Source: Euleptes europaea
Taxonomy: Eukaryota; Chordata; Lepidosauria; Squamata; Sphaerodactylidae
Reading direction: 5' to 3'
DNA length: 64,000 nucleotides
Assembly: GCF_029931775.1 (NCBI RefSeq)
Contig: NC_079323.1
Location: 39,884,882-39,948,881 of the forward strand
The position numbers and the translations under genes were made by a program. Within the stretch, counting starts at the first letter, position 1. Each line of letters starts with the position of its first letter. Shown here piece by piece: positions 12,234 to 64,000 of this stretch. A model generated the notes under the pieces. It did no database searches and was not told the origin of the DNA. It saw only the letters and a program-made list of their open reading frames with translations.

Positions 12234-12795
12234 ATTTAATAGCATTTATATGTGTGTTGGAATTACTTCATTGGTACTTTAATCTCAATGTTTTGTTCCT
12301 GTAATCTGCTTGTGACCCTCTTGATGTATCACAATCAGATACGTGAAAGGCTGCTAGCCTAGGTGTTGGCACACTGTCCCCCTATGGGACTTTAAGCTCT
12401 TTTCTATAAGAACAGAAGATTTTGGGATCTGGATGCTAAATTATTTTAAGAAGTTAAAGGGAAATACTTTGATCCAGTCTATTCAGTGCCAATTTGCAGC
12501 CGCCACACTACAAACGTATCAGGATCAAGGTATCCTATTGCGACCAGGCTGGCGTTCTCTGGCTTCATTTTTTAAGTAAAATACAAAATATGAACTGTAT
12601 ACACGTTGACAGGTAGGCTATTCCGCTAAAATGTTATGGCACGGATTATTTTGATGGAGTACTAATCTTGGTGCTGTCCCTTTGTATTGGAAAAGGATGC
12701 AAATTATTTGTTCTCAAAACACACCGTTAAAAAGGAGACTCTTTCCAGTTCATTTTCTACCGTCATCCATTTTGCACAAAACTATCTGGATTCTC
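12234..12795 (-). other. PROS1: PROS1 3' UTR, probable proximal part
   Basis: Sequence after the stop with no coding signal. The first candidate polyadenylation signal on the minus strand is ATTAAA (complement of 12235-12240), giving a UTR of about 0.56 kb. AATAAA hexamers occur much further on, at about 10252-10257 and 10176-10185. The true end cannot be chosen without transcripts; the human UTR is over 1 kb. Confidence 0.3.
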
Positions 12796-48807
<36,012 letters not shown>

Positions 48808-49010
48808 CCTGCAGGGGAGCAGCCGCGCGGGGCTACGGGGGGCCGGGAGGGTCCGTCCGGGGCGTCCGCGAAGCTGCGCGCCCGCCTGTTGACCCGGTGC
48901 CTGGGAGCGAGGCGGCGGGGAAGCGCTCGGCCGGGTTCCAGTCCTCCTCCTGCTGGTGGGGGGGGGGGGGGCGGAGAGGGCAAGCCGACTAGGACATTTC
49001 CAGGAAACGG
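48808..49010 (-). promoter_or_regulatory. PROS1: PROS1 5' UTR and proximal promoter region
   Basis: GC-rich, CpG-containing sequence directly upstream of the start codon, without a TATA box. Long G-runs at about 48958-48971 and 49053-49063 look polymorphic. The transcription start cannot be fixed from the sequence. Confidence 0.4.
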
Positions 49011-49344
49011 TCCTCTCTGTGCTTCGCCTGGCTTGATAAACAGGATGCGCGCGGGGGGGGGGGGAGAACCCGGGGTCCACGACCCGCAGGTTGCACCAAC
49101 CTTCCAACAGCTGACTGCAAAAGGGGAAGCCGGTTGCGAGGGTTTTCCCACCAGCTTCAAACCCCCCACACCCTTTTAACCCAAGGCTTCTATTTGACGA
49201 GCATAGTTCGGGAGGACAGTTTTGCACTGGATCAAGTTATTTTTAAGGGGCGTTAGGTGTGAAAGCTGATTCTGAAGTGTCAGGATGTGTCATTGGCCAC
49301 CAAGATCCAAGTTAATTCATGGACAAACAAACCAACAAACAAAT

Positions 49345-49965
49345 CAGTGGGTTATAGATCAAATCAAGCCTGAACTTCTTTCCTTTACATGAGAGTATTA
49401 ACTATTAATTTTTTTCCCTTGAAAAATATAAATGTCAAAGAGATCAATGAATATTAATAATAGTATTAGGATTAGAGTTTTGTGCAAAAGAGATTACTAA
49501 TTCATCACAAGATGAAGGGAGGTGTAGGGGAAGTCAATAATTCTTTATTATATATATATTTTTTTAACAATGTTACCTATTTGTTTTTATTTTTTTACTG
49601 TTTATGTCATTGTTAAACTATGTGATTAATAATTTTGGAAAAATAATAAAAAACTTATTAAAAAAAATCAAGCCTGAACTGACCCTAGAAGCTAAAATGA
49701 CTAAACTGAGGCTATCGTATTTTGGTCACGTCATGAGATGACAAGAATCACCGGAGAAGACAGTCATGCTAGGAAAAGTTGAGGGCAGGAGGAAAAGAGG
49801 AAGACCCAACAAGAGATGGATGGACTCAATAAAGGAAGCCACAGCCCTCAGTTTGCAAGATCTGAGCAAGGCTGTCAAAGATAGGACATTTTGGAGGACA
49901 CTGATTCATAGGGTCGCCATGAGTCGGAAGCAACTTGATGGCACTTAATACACACACAGATTGGG
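49345..49965 (+). mobile_element. Bov-B (RTE) LINE 3' end, interrupted
   Basis: It encodes MLGKVEGRRKRGRPNKRWMD and IHRVAMSRKQLDG, the canonical Bov-B C-terminus, in one open frame from 49766 to 49948. It ends AGTCGGAAGCAACTTGATGG and CACTTAATACACACAC. Split by an insert at 49374-49660. Younger than the 20.5-kb copy. Confidence 0.88.
49374..49660 (+). mobile_element. L1-like 3' fragment inserted in Bov-B
   Basis: AT-rich sequence ending ATAATAAAAAACTTATTAAA and an A-run, flanked by the direct repeat AATCAAGCCTGAACT (15 bp) on both sides. These are the marks of L1-type target-primed retrotransposition. Confidence 0.75.
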
Positions 49966-49969
49966 GCTT

Positions 49970-52280
49970 CTTACACTTTTTTCACTCATGATCCTTTTTC
50001 GCCAGAGAAATGTTTTTCACGACCCCAGGTATATAGGTATATAAAATAGGTATACAAATCAAACAGTTATTGATAATCAATCATAAAGAAATTTATTTTA
50101 ATTTTTTTAAAATCACAAACCCCCCCCCCATTTAGTTACCCACAGTTTAAGAAGCTTTGGGATAGATGGATGCTCTCTGTCTCTTTGAACCTTTCAGATG
50201 GGGCACATTTCAAATCAATCAAAATCTGAAGAGATGGTTGTTTTTTTAAAAAAAATCAAATGGAATCATTTAGATGCAGGGAACAGTCAGTGCAGACTTG
50301 ACCGTTTTCTGAAGGCAATCTTGAATCGCTGAGCAAGTTTTCCTGGTCAAGTGCCCCATAGGGCCCTTCTCTTTATGCTACCTTTGAGCAGGACCAGAGC
50401 TATTGATGAACAGAGGGTGCAATGAAAGGCAATAATACAAAAGGCCAAAAGGGATTTATGCAATTGTTGTTCATACAAAAACAACATCTATGTAATAATG
50501 CATTTTATTAGGAGTATAGCTAATACAGAACCTTGCACATTTGAAAGAGAAACTTGCCTGGCCAGTGCCGTTGAGTTCCATATGGTCAAGGCAACGTGCA
50601 GTAATGTACATATACACATACACTGACACAATAAAAATATAAAAATGCACCCAGTTTTTAAGATAGATTTTTTTAATGTATATTTTAATCTGTTAGCCTC
50701 ATTGGTGGCCCTGATGGGGACAGAAAGGCAGGGTATAAATTATGTACATAAATAAATATTGGGCTGGGATACTATATACTAAATAAAGGACTGGCATACT
50801 ATATTCACATTGTGGGTTTTTAGCCTACTAATAAAAATATGGAATGTTGCGACAAGTTTCTCTTCCTTTGCAATGCATACACTTTGGTAACAGAAAAACA
50901 AGGCTCTTCCCTTGCCCGGGAGTGTGCTACACTACCAAGGCTTCTGGCGTAGAAAGCTGCATCTCCATGGATCGATGGAAAAATCCCATGGCCAACTGAC
51001 TGCTTTCCAACAGTGAACATAGCCATGTCTGAAGGGAAGCTTCAGCCAACAGTGTTGCTTCCTGTGTTTTATAGCCCTTTCAATCATTAATCAGTTTTTA
51101 ACCATCTCACAGTCTTTATTGCATCAGCAAATAAACCATAGCCACAGTACAATGATTCCACCAAAACTAAAGACATGTTGGGCTCACAGATAAATTCCTA
51201 AACATTGGATTGGGATACACCATACTTTTATGATGATGTGGCAACATATGGTGAACTGTGGCTTTTGAGACAATGATTATTTGTATTCTGCTGGGAGAGA
51301 AGAAATGGCAGTTCTGAAATGTACTATGCAGTAAATCACACTATGCAGTAAATCAGCTTCAGGGAGAGCTCACTGTTATTCTTATTGCTTCTCTTCAGCA
51401 CATTATATGGTGTCAGATGGTTGGGTTGTGTTACCAATGGTGTAAAGACTAGTCACTCAGGTCAATAGCCCAAAGGTATTATTAAAAGACTTCCCCGCTC
51501 CAAATTAATTTCTGCGGACACCCATGTTAACAGAAGCAACTTCTTGGAGAAGTGTGGATACATATGCAGTTCAATACAGTCATTCAGGAAACCTCTGACT
51601 GGAACAAAATATTGGAGGAAGATGCTGATGGAATGAAAAAAAGGAGTGTTCAACAAGAAAATCAGAATTCTCACTACAGACTCCCATCAAGTATTTACAC
51701 AATGTTTAAAACTCCTATACTTCTCTCCAAGGTAAAACGAACTGCCTAATCCTATGCAGAATTTGATGTGCTTATGGCCAAGACTGCTCTCTTTGCCCCC
51801 CCCCCCCAGCCTTATTTTTTGGCAAAATGTTCACAAAACAACACTGAGTTTTCAACGTGTATCATTACAAGAAAACCCTCAATACAATATGATGTAAGGC
51901 AGTATTAAATTTACATGAGCTCATATACCCAAGCACCAATACCACTCAGTCCATCCAATATTGTCATCTAAATACTTAATATTACTTCTTTCTGTACATT
52001 GTTAATTCCAATATTAAATACTATAATTGGTCTAAAAACTGTTCATGTTTATAGTCGTTTCTATCTCAAAGATAGAACATAATACATAGACAATTTTGAT
52101 TGGTTAGCACAAAACAGACCTTCCTAAACCATTCTTGGACACCTGGTAATTTAGTTGACTTCTAAGATTGTGCAATCAAAATCCTAGCCTAACGTGTAAA
52201 AATTTTTTACACTTTTCCTTATTTGATTCATCAGATTCTCCCTGCTTATACCTCTCAACCTAGAAATGCTGCAGGAGGCA
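49970..52280. other. Intergenic region between PROS1 and ARL13B
   Basis: No exon recognised. A LINE/SINE tail (CCTGATGGGGACAGAAAGGC, GGGTATAAATTATG) lies at about 50695-50760. The rest is anonymous. Confidence 0.4.
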
Positions 52281-52291
52281 AAGATATGTGT

Positions 52292-52500
52292 AGGGATGCC
52301 AGCCTCTGGGTAGTAGCTGGAGATCTCCTGCTATTACAACTGATCTCCAGCCGATAGAGATCAGTTCACCTGAAGAAAAAAGCCACTTAGGCAACTGGAC
52401 TCTATGGCATGGAAGTCCCTCCCCTCCCCAAACCCCGTCCTGCTCAGGCTCTGCCCCCAAAAACCTCCCGCCACTAGCAAAGAGGGACCTGGCAACCCTA
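52292..52500. mobile_element. hAT-like MITE, third copy
   Basis: TAGGGATGCCAGCCTCTGGG at the left and CTGGCAACCCTA at the right; the body GATCTCCTGCTATTACAACT, then GATCTCCAGCCGATAGAGAT, is nearly identical to the 46.40-kb copy. Confidence 0.78.
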
Positions 52501-52660
52501 GGCCGAGCTTTGGCACAGTGGCAGAGCATCAGCTTTGCATGCGGAAGATCTCAGGGTCAGCCGGCAGTTGAAAGGGTCAGGTCACCGTGATGTGAAAGCT
52601 GCTCATCCTGAGAATCTGGGGAGCTGCTGCCAGTTGGAGTACATAATGCTGACCTTAATA
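52501..52660 (+). mobile_element. tRNA-derived SINE
   Basis: TGGCACAGTGGCAGAGCATC (A box), GATCTCAGGGTCAGCCGGCA (decayed B box), GGTCACCGTGATGTGAAAGC, then GGAGTACATAATGCTGACC. It abuts the preceding MITE. Confidence 0.65.
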
Positions 52661-52666
52661 AAGGAA

Positions 52667-53141
52667 ATTCACAGTGGGTAACCGTGTTTGTCTGCAGTAG
52701 TAGAAAAGGGCAAGAGTCCAGTAGCACCTTAAAGACTTAACAAAAATATTTTCTGGTAGGGTATGAGCTTTCGTGAGCCACAGTTCACTTCTTCAGATAC
52801 AGCTAGAATGTGAATCCATCTGTCTGAATAAAGACCTTCATGCCTTCATGGCTCATTACCAATGCTGATTCCTCCACACCCATCTCTCCCCTGGACATCA
52901 CAGACTCTTCTGCATACCACACCTGATCCCATCACGCCTGCCATTCACATTTACATACTGTTAACATTTGCATACTAATGCTTGTCTGAATTCACTCTCC
53001 TCTACTCAAAGACCGATGGATTCACATTCTAGCTGTATCTGAAGAAGTGAGCTGTGTGGCTCACGAAAGCTCATGCCCTACCAGAAAATATTTTTGTTAG
53101 TCTTTAAGGTGCTACTGGACTCTGGCCCTTTTCTACTACTG
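52667..53141. mobile_element. Inverted pair of Penelope-like elements with two hammerhead cores
   Basis: Arms of about 130 bp: the left contains GAGTCCAGTAGCACCTTAAA and TTCGTGAGCCACAGTTCACT; the right contains GTGAGCTGTGTGGCTCACGA and TTTAAGGTGCTACTGGACTC. Hammerhead cores (CTGAAGA, stem II, GAAA, GCTC) occur on minus at about 52755-52800 and on plus at about 53040-53075. AATAAAGGAA flanks both sides (52657-52666, 53142-53151). The left arm has about 28 bp (CAGTGGGTAACCGTG...) absent from the right. Confidence 0.8.
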
Positions 53142-53199
53142 AATAAAGGAAGGAAGCTGCACGCGCTTAAGCAGACTTTAGAAAGTCTGCTCTTCGCAG

Positions 53200-53722
53200 G
53201 GCAGCTGTCCCTGGAATTCTAATCCCGCCTTTGCAGGAATCCGTCCCTGGCGGGTAGCCATCAATCCGAACCTCCCTCTCCCCATTGGCCCTTCGCTTCC
53301 CTCCCTCCCCTCCCGCCCCTCCCCTCGCTCGCTTTGGTAACCACGGGCAACCACCTTGGTTACGCGTCCCCTCGGCGCCCCGTCGTTATCGAGCCGCACT
53401 CCCGCCCGGCCAATGAGCGGTCTCCGCCGGCGTCACGTGTGTGTGTGTGTGTGTGCGGGGGGCCGAATCGGCGTCACGCGGCGGGTCGGAAGGGCCCGCC
53501 TTCGCTCTGCCTGAGTCGGTGGCCTCTCTGGAGAGGGGGAGGTGGGGATGAGGCCGGGGCAGGACTGGGCGAGGCCCCGCGTGGTAACCGCCGTGGTAAC
53601 GGCTGTTTTAACGGCTGTATTGTGAGCCGTGGGTGATGCTGGGCTGCTGAGGGCGGCCGCAAGGCTGTTTGGCTGGACGCCGGCGTCGCTCAGGCCGCGG
53701 TGGTTGCGGCGCCGGAAGCTGG
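53200..53722 (+). promoter_or_regulatory. ARL13B: ARL13B CpG-island promoter and non-coding exon 1
   Basis: About 500 bp of CpG-dense sequence with CCAAT boxes (inverted at 53284, direct near 53411), an ETS-type core CCGGAAG near 53712, a CRE/E-box-like CGTCACGTG near 53430, and a perfect RFX X-box at 53337-53351. The sequence ...GCCGGAAGCTGG is followed by GTAAGG at 53723, a good donor. A non-coding first exon ending at 53722 and spliced to the acceptor at 56761-56766 is inferred. Its 5' end is not determinable; a start between about 53400 and 53600 is likely. Confidence 0.55.
53337..53351 (+). promoter_or_regulatory. RFX-type X-box in ARL13B promoter
   Basis: GTAACC-ACG-GGCAAC fits the X-box consensus GTNRCC(N0-3)RGYAAC at every position. 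RFX factors drive many ciliary genes, and ARL13B is a ciliary GTPase. A second, looser pair (GTAACC at 53584, GGTAAC at 53595) has a 5-bp spacer. Function is inferred from motif and position only. Confidence 0.6.
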
Positions 53723-54313
53723 GTAAGGGGAGGGCTTGTCGTGGGCGGGGGTCGTGACCCTCGCGCTCCTCAAAGCTTGCTTGCTTGTCGGCTGTCCAGG
53801 GTGCGTTTGTATGTTGGAGGGCAGTGGTATCTTGGCGTAGGGAGACGGGGAGCGTGCCCGTCCTGCAAACACAACCAAAGCACTTGGGTTGCAGTATTTA
53901 TTTTGTTTATTTATTTATTTATGTCGCAGTATTGTTTCAAGGAAACAGTTTATTTGCAGCTGCTGACTCAGAGGCCCTAATGGGCAGAAATCTCTGAGTC
54001 CCGATTATACTGGGGAAGAGAGATTTATCCAAATTCAAGTTACCACGACACATCAACGAGTTATGCATATCTGGATTGTATTACAGACAGAAAGGCGGCT
54101 CAGGACAGCTGCCGTTTCATCCAGTTTCTCCTATCATTGTTTATCGTTCCCTCTGACACTCTATGACTCTTAGCCCAGTGACCCAGTGCACAGAGCAGGC
54201 TTGTAGCTAGGCAGAAATTCCTTCCCTGGCAGTCTGGAAGCCAACTATTACCGGGAGATCTCTGGGGTACTGTCATGCTTTGAAGTAAACCCCGGCTGTG
54301 ACCACACTTGGGG

Positions 54314-55257
54314 GGTTACCGCACTTTGTATTCCCAGCAATGTATTAAGAGTTTGAAAACGTTATAAAAAAACGCCTTTAAAAGGGCTTTTGGATAAAAC
54401 GGCTTATAAATGGTGGGAAGACGCCTTCACAGCTAAAGGGGCCAAACAAAGTGCGAGCAGTATTTTTTATAACGTTTTCAAACTCTTAATACACCGGTGG
54501 GAATACACGGGTTACTGCACTTGTGTTCCCAGTGATGTATTAAGAGTTTGAAAACGTTATAAAAAACACTGCTTTAAAAGGGGTTTTGGATAAAACGGCT
54601 TATAAATGGTTGGAAGACGCCTTCACAGCTAAAGGGGCCAAACAAAGTGCGAGCAGTATTTTTTATAACGTTTTCAAACTCTTAATACACCGGTGGGAAT
54701 ACACAGGGGGTTACTGCACTTGTGTTCCCAGTGATGTATTAAGAGTTTGAAAACGTTATAAAAAACACTGCTTTAAAAGGGGTTTTGGATAAAACGGCTT
54801 ATAAATGGTTGGAAGACGCCTTCACAGCTAAAGGGGCCAAACAAAGTGCGAGCAGTATTTTTTATAACGTTTTCAAACTCTTAATACACCGGTGGGAATA
54901 CACAGGGGGTTACTGCACTTGTGTTCCCAGCGATGTATTAAGAGTTTGAAAATGTTATAAAAAATTCTGTTCATACTTTCTATGTATTCCCACCGATGTA
55001 TTAAGAGTTTGAAAACGTTATAAAAAATACTGTTCGCACTTTGTTTGGCCCCTTTAGCTGTGATGACGTCTTCCAACCATTTATAAGCCGTGGTATCCAA
55101 AAACCCTTTTAAAGCGATGTTTTTTATAACGTTTTCAAACTCTTAATACATCGCTGGGAATACAAAGTGTGGTAACCCGCACAGAAAGTGTGAACAGTAT
55201 TTTTTATAACAGTTTCGAACTCTTAATACATCGGTGGGAATACCTAGTGCGGTAACA
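54314..55257. mobile_element. Tandem array of a palindromic MITE in ARL13B intron 1
   Basis: The outer ends GTTACCGCACTTTGTATTCC and GGAATACCTAGTGCGGTAAC are inverted repeats. Inside, three ~200-bp units, each a palindrome (GATGTATTAAGAGTTTGAAA with TTTCAAACTCTTAATACA, around TTTATAACG), lie head-to-tail from about 54325 to 54905. Further inverted units follow to 55257. Confidence 0.85.
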
Positions 55258-55259
55258 CT

Positions 55260-56766
55260 ACCTGTTTAGTTCATTGAGATTTACTCCGTAGCGAGTTGGC
55301 TTGCGGTTGTAGGCCGGTGGAGGGAGCTTCAGCCCATGGCATTCCTGTGCGGGAGGCACTTATAAAGGGATCTCCCCCCACTTTTTAATGAACGCATAAA
55401 GCAACTTTCAAAAGGGACAAAAATCCATGAGACAGCCCTTAGCTTATTTAGTGATATTATGTGGCATAATCAACCATACAGGAAAACCAAGTAGTTGTTT
55501 ACAGAATGATTTTAAAATTCCACAGGAGTCTACTTTCTGGAGAGAGAGAAAAAATCGAACCTCTAATTTCTAAGTGAATAGCCATGTATATATAGATATT
55601 AAATAGACCTACCATGTCTGTGCCCTTCAAGGAGCTAAGCAGGTAGTTATGATTTGCTGGTCCTTACAAATCTCGGAAAGTGGGTCCCCAAACCAGCAAA
55701 AGTATATGCATCTGAGCTGTATGCTGTAAGACCTTGTGAAAATCATGGGTCCATTCTGTCCTGACGCAAATTCTTCCAGTGAAGAAAAGCATTTGTAATT
55801 TTTAAATAGACACTCCCCTCCCCCTTCCAAGAATCCATCTGCTAATCCTACTAAGGTCATCAGGTGGTTCAGTTCAAGTTTTAGTTCTATAAGCCATAGA
55901 CTAGAACTGAACAGGAAATGCAGACACATCCAAGTAAGCATTGCTTTACCAGCTGCGTGCTGATACCACTCTTGACTGAGGTGCAATTGCGACTTTTGGT
56001 TGGGCTTTATTTAATACATTTTTATTTTGCTTCTTCAAGAAAAAAGTGTCAAGGCAGCTTTGAAGCAAAACATGATTGAGGGGATAGTTATTACCTGGTG
56101 GGTTGGTGGGAAACTGATACTGTTAAACTGATTTTGAGCTGCTCTTCTGCTACAGGTGCATTATTTGTTTTTGCTCTTGCTGTATCAGTTTTAACATTAT
56201 TGAGATAAATTGCTCTGAGCATGAATGAGCTGTGTAGCCGCCCTACATTAAAAAAGACAAAAAACACTGTTGAGTGTATCATCAAGATTAGTGTAAAACT
56301 CCATATTCAGGATACGAATTCTAATGTCTCTCTCACTATTTAAACATCTGCTGCAATACTAAGAACCCTTTCCTGGCAGAAAGCCTCGTTAGCTGGAATG
56401 GGACATTTCCGAGTACACTTGCTTAGGATTGTTCATGGGGTCTACAAAACCAGTTTGTTAGAATGTGCCCTACTTATATTTGGCAAGTTCATAAAAACTG
56501 AGGATCTAGTGTGTCACCTTTCTTAGAGGTAAAAGCATCTATATCTGGCCAATTGCAAGTTATACTGCTCCACTTGCTGTTTTCTGCAGCGTAAATGTTA
56601 TTTCTCGAGCTATAACACTTTTCACTGGGCTTGCTGTGCATCTGTGTGAAAGAAACTCAATGGAAGACAGTGTTTGGCCAGATTTATAGAGCAACTCTTT
56701 CCTGTTGCTGAAGAACACAGCTTGGTCACAGGTGGTTATTAACAGTGACTTTTCTTATTCTTTCAG
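55260..56766. other. ARL13B intron 1: no gene
   Basis: Intronic sequence between the palindrome array and the first coding exon. No exon or clear named repeat seen. Confidence 0.45.
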
Positions 56767-56887
56767 CCACAAGACAGCATCAGAGTTGCTTTGTTGTATG
56801 GTGGGCAGTCTTTGACTGTATCTTCAGGACCTGTCTGCATACTGCATCTGTGAATCGTGTGGTGTTTTGCATGGCTGTTGCATAGTG

Positions 56888-64000
<7,113 letters not shown>

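Noticed and set aside
53723-53980. Reading frame continuing past the inferred ARL13B exon 1 as coding
   Set aside because: It crosses a good donor site, is arginine/glycine-rich by composition, and does not resemble ARL13B.

Overview
The window is vertebrate nuclear DNA, almost certainly from a squamate reptile (a lizard-like genome). Two host genes with ordinary GT-AG introns are buried in a dense mix of Bov-B (RTE), CR1-type and L1-type LINEs, Sauria-like tRNA SINEs, 5S-rRNA-derived SINEs, Penelope-like fragments and many foldback MITEs. Bov-B together with Bov-B-tailed SINEs is typical of Squamata. I cannot name the species.

PROS1 (vitamin K-dependent protein S) fills 12.8-48.8 kb on the minus strand. 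I could place all 15 coding exons by homology, splice sites and phase. They join without gaps into 2037 nt (678 codons plus stop), against 676 residues in human. The order is signal peptide, propeptide, Gla domain, thrombin-sensitive loop, four EGF modules and two laminin-G/SHBG-like modules. ARL13B (ciliary small GTPase) starts head-to-head on the plus strand: a CpG-rich probable promoter and non-coding exon at about 53.3-53.7 kb, then coding exons at 56.9, 60.5 and 63.95 kb, the last cut by the window end. PROS1-ARL13B head-to-head is also the mammalian arrangement.

Layout: 0-12 kb lies downstream of PROS1 and holds a CR1 fragment split by a fossil DIRS-type element (3.06-8.52 kb) that still shows its inverted ends and internal complementary region. 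12.8-48.8 kb is PROS1, with intronic SINEs, LINEs, a 190-bp GGAA/GAAA microsatellite, a TIR element carrying a GC-rich minisatellite beside the 25-bp exon 3, and a foldback array in intron 1. 48.8-53.3 kb is the intergenic region, with a Bov-B copy interrupted by an L1-like insert, a MITE, and an inverted Penelope-like pair. 53.3-64 kb is the 5' part of ARL13B, with a 0.95-kb palindromic array, a CR1 3' end and another inverted pair.

Most notable observations: (1) hammerhead-ribozyme cores (CUGANGA, stem II, GAAA, self-complementary stem III, UH) recur in the inverted pairs at 30.1, 52.7-53.1 and 60.6 kb, fitting retroposed Penelope-like elements with target-site duplications; (2) protein S lacks two of the three arginines at which the human loop is cut; (3) a perfect RFX X-box sits in the ARL13B promoter; (4) several palindromic arrays and a GC-rich minisatellite sit next to exons. 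All exon boundaries come from reading the sequence, with no transcript evidence.
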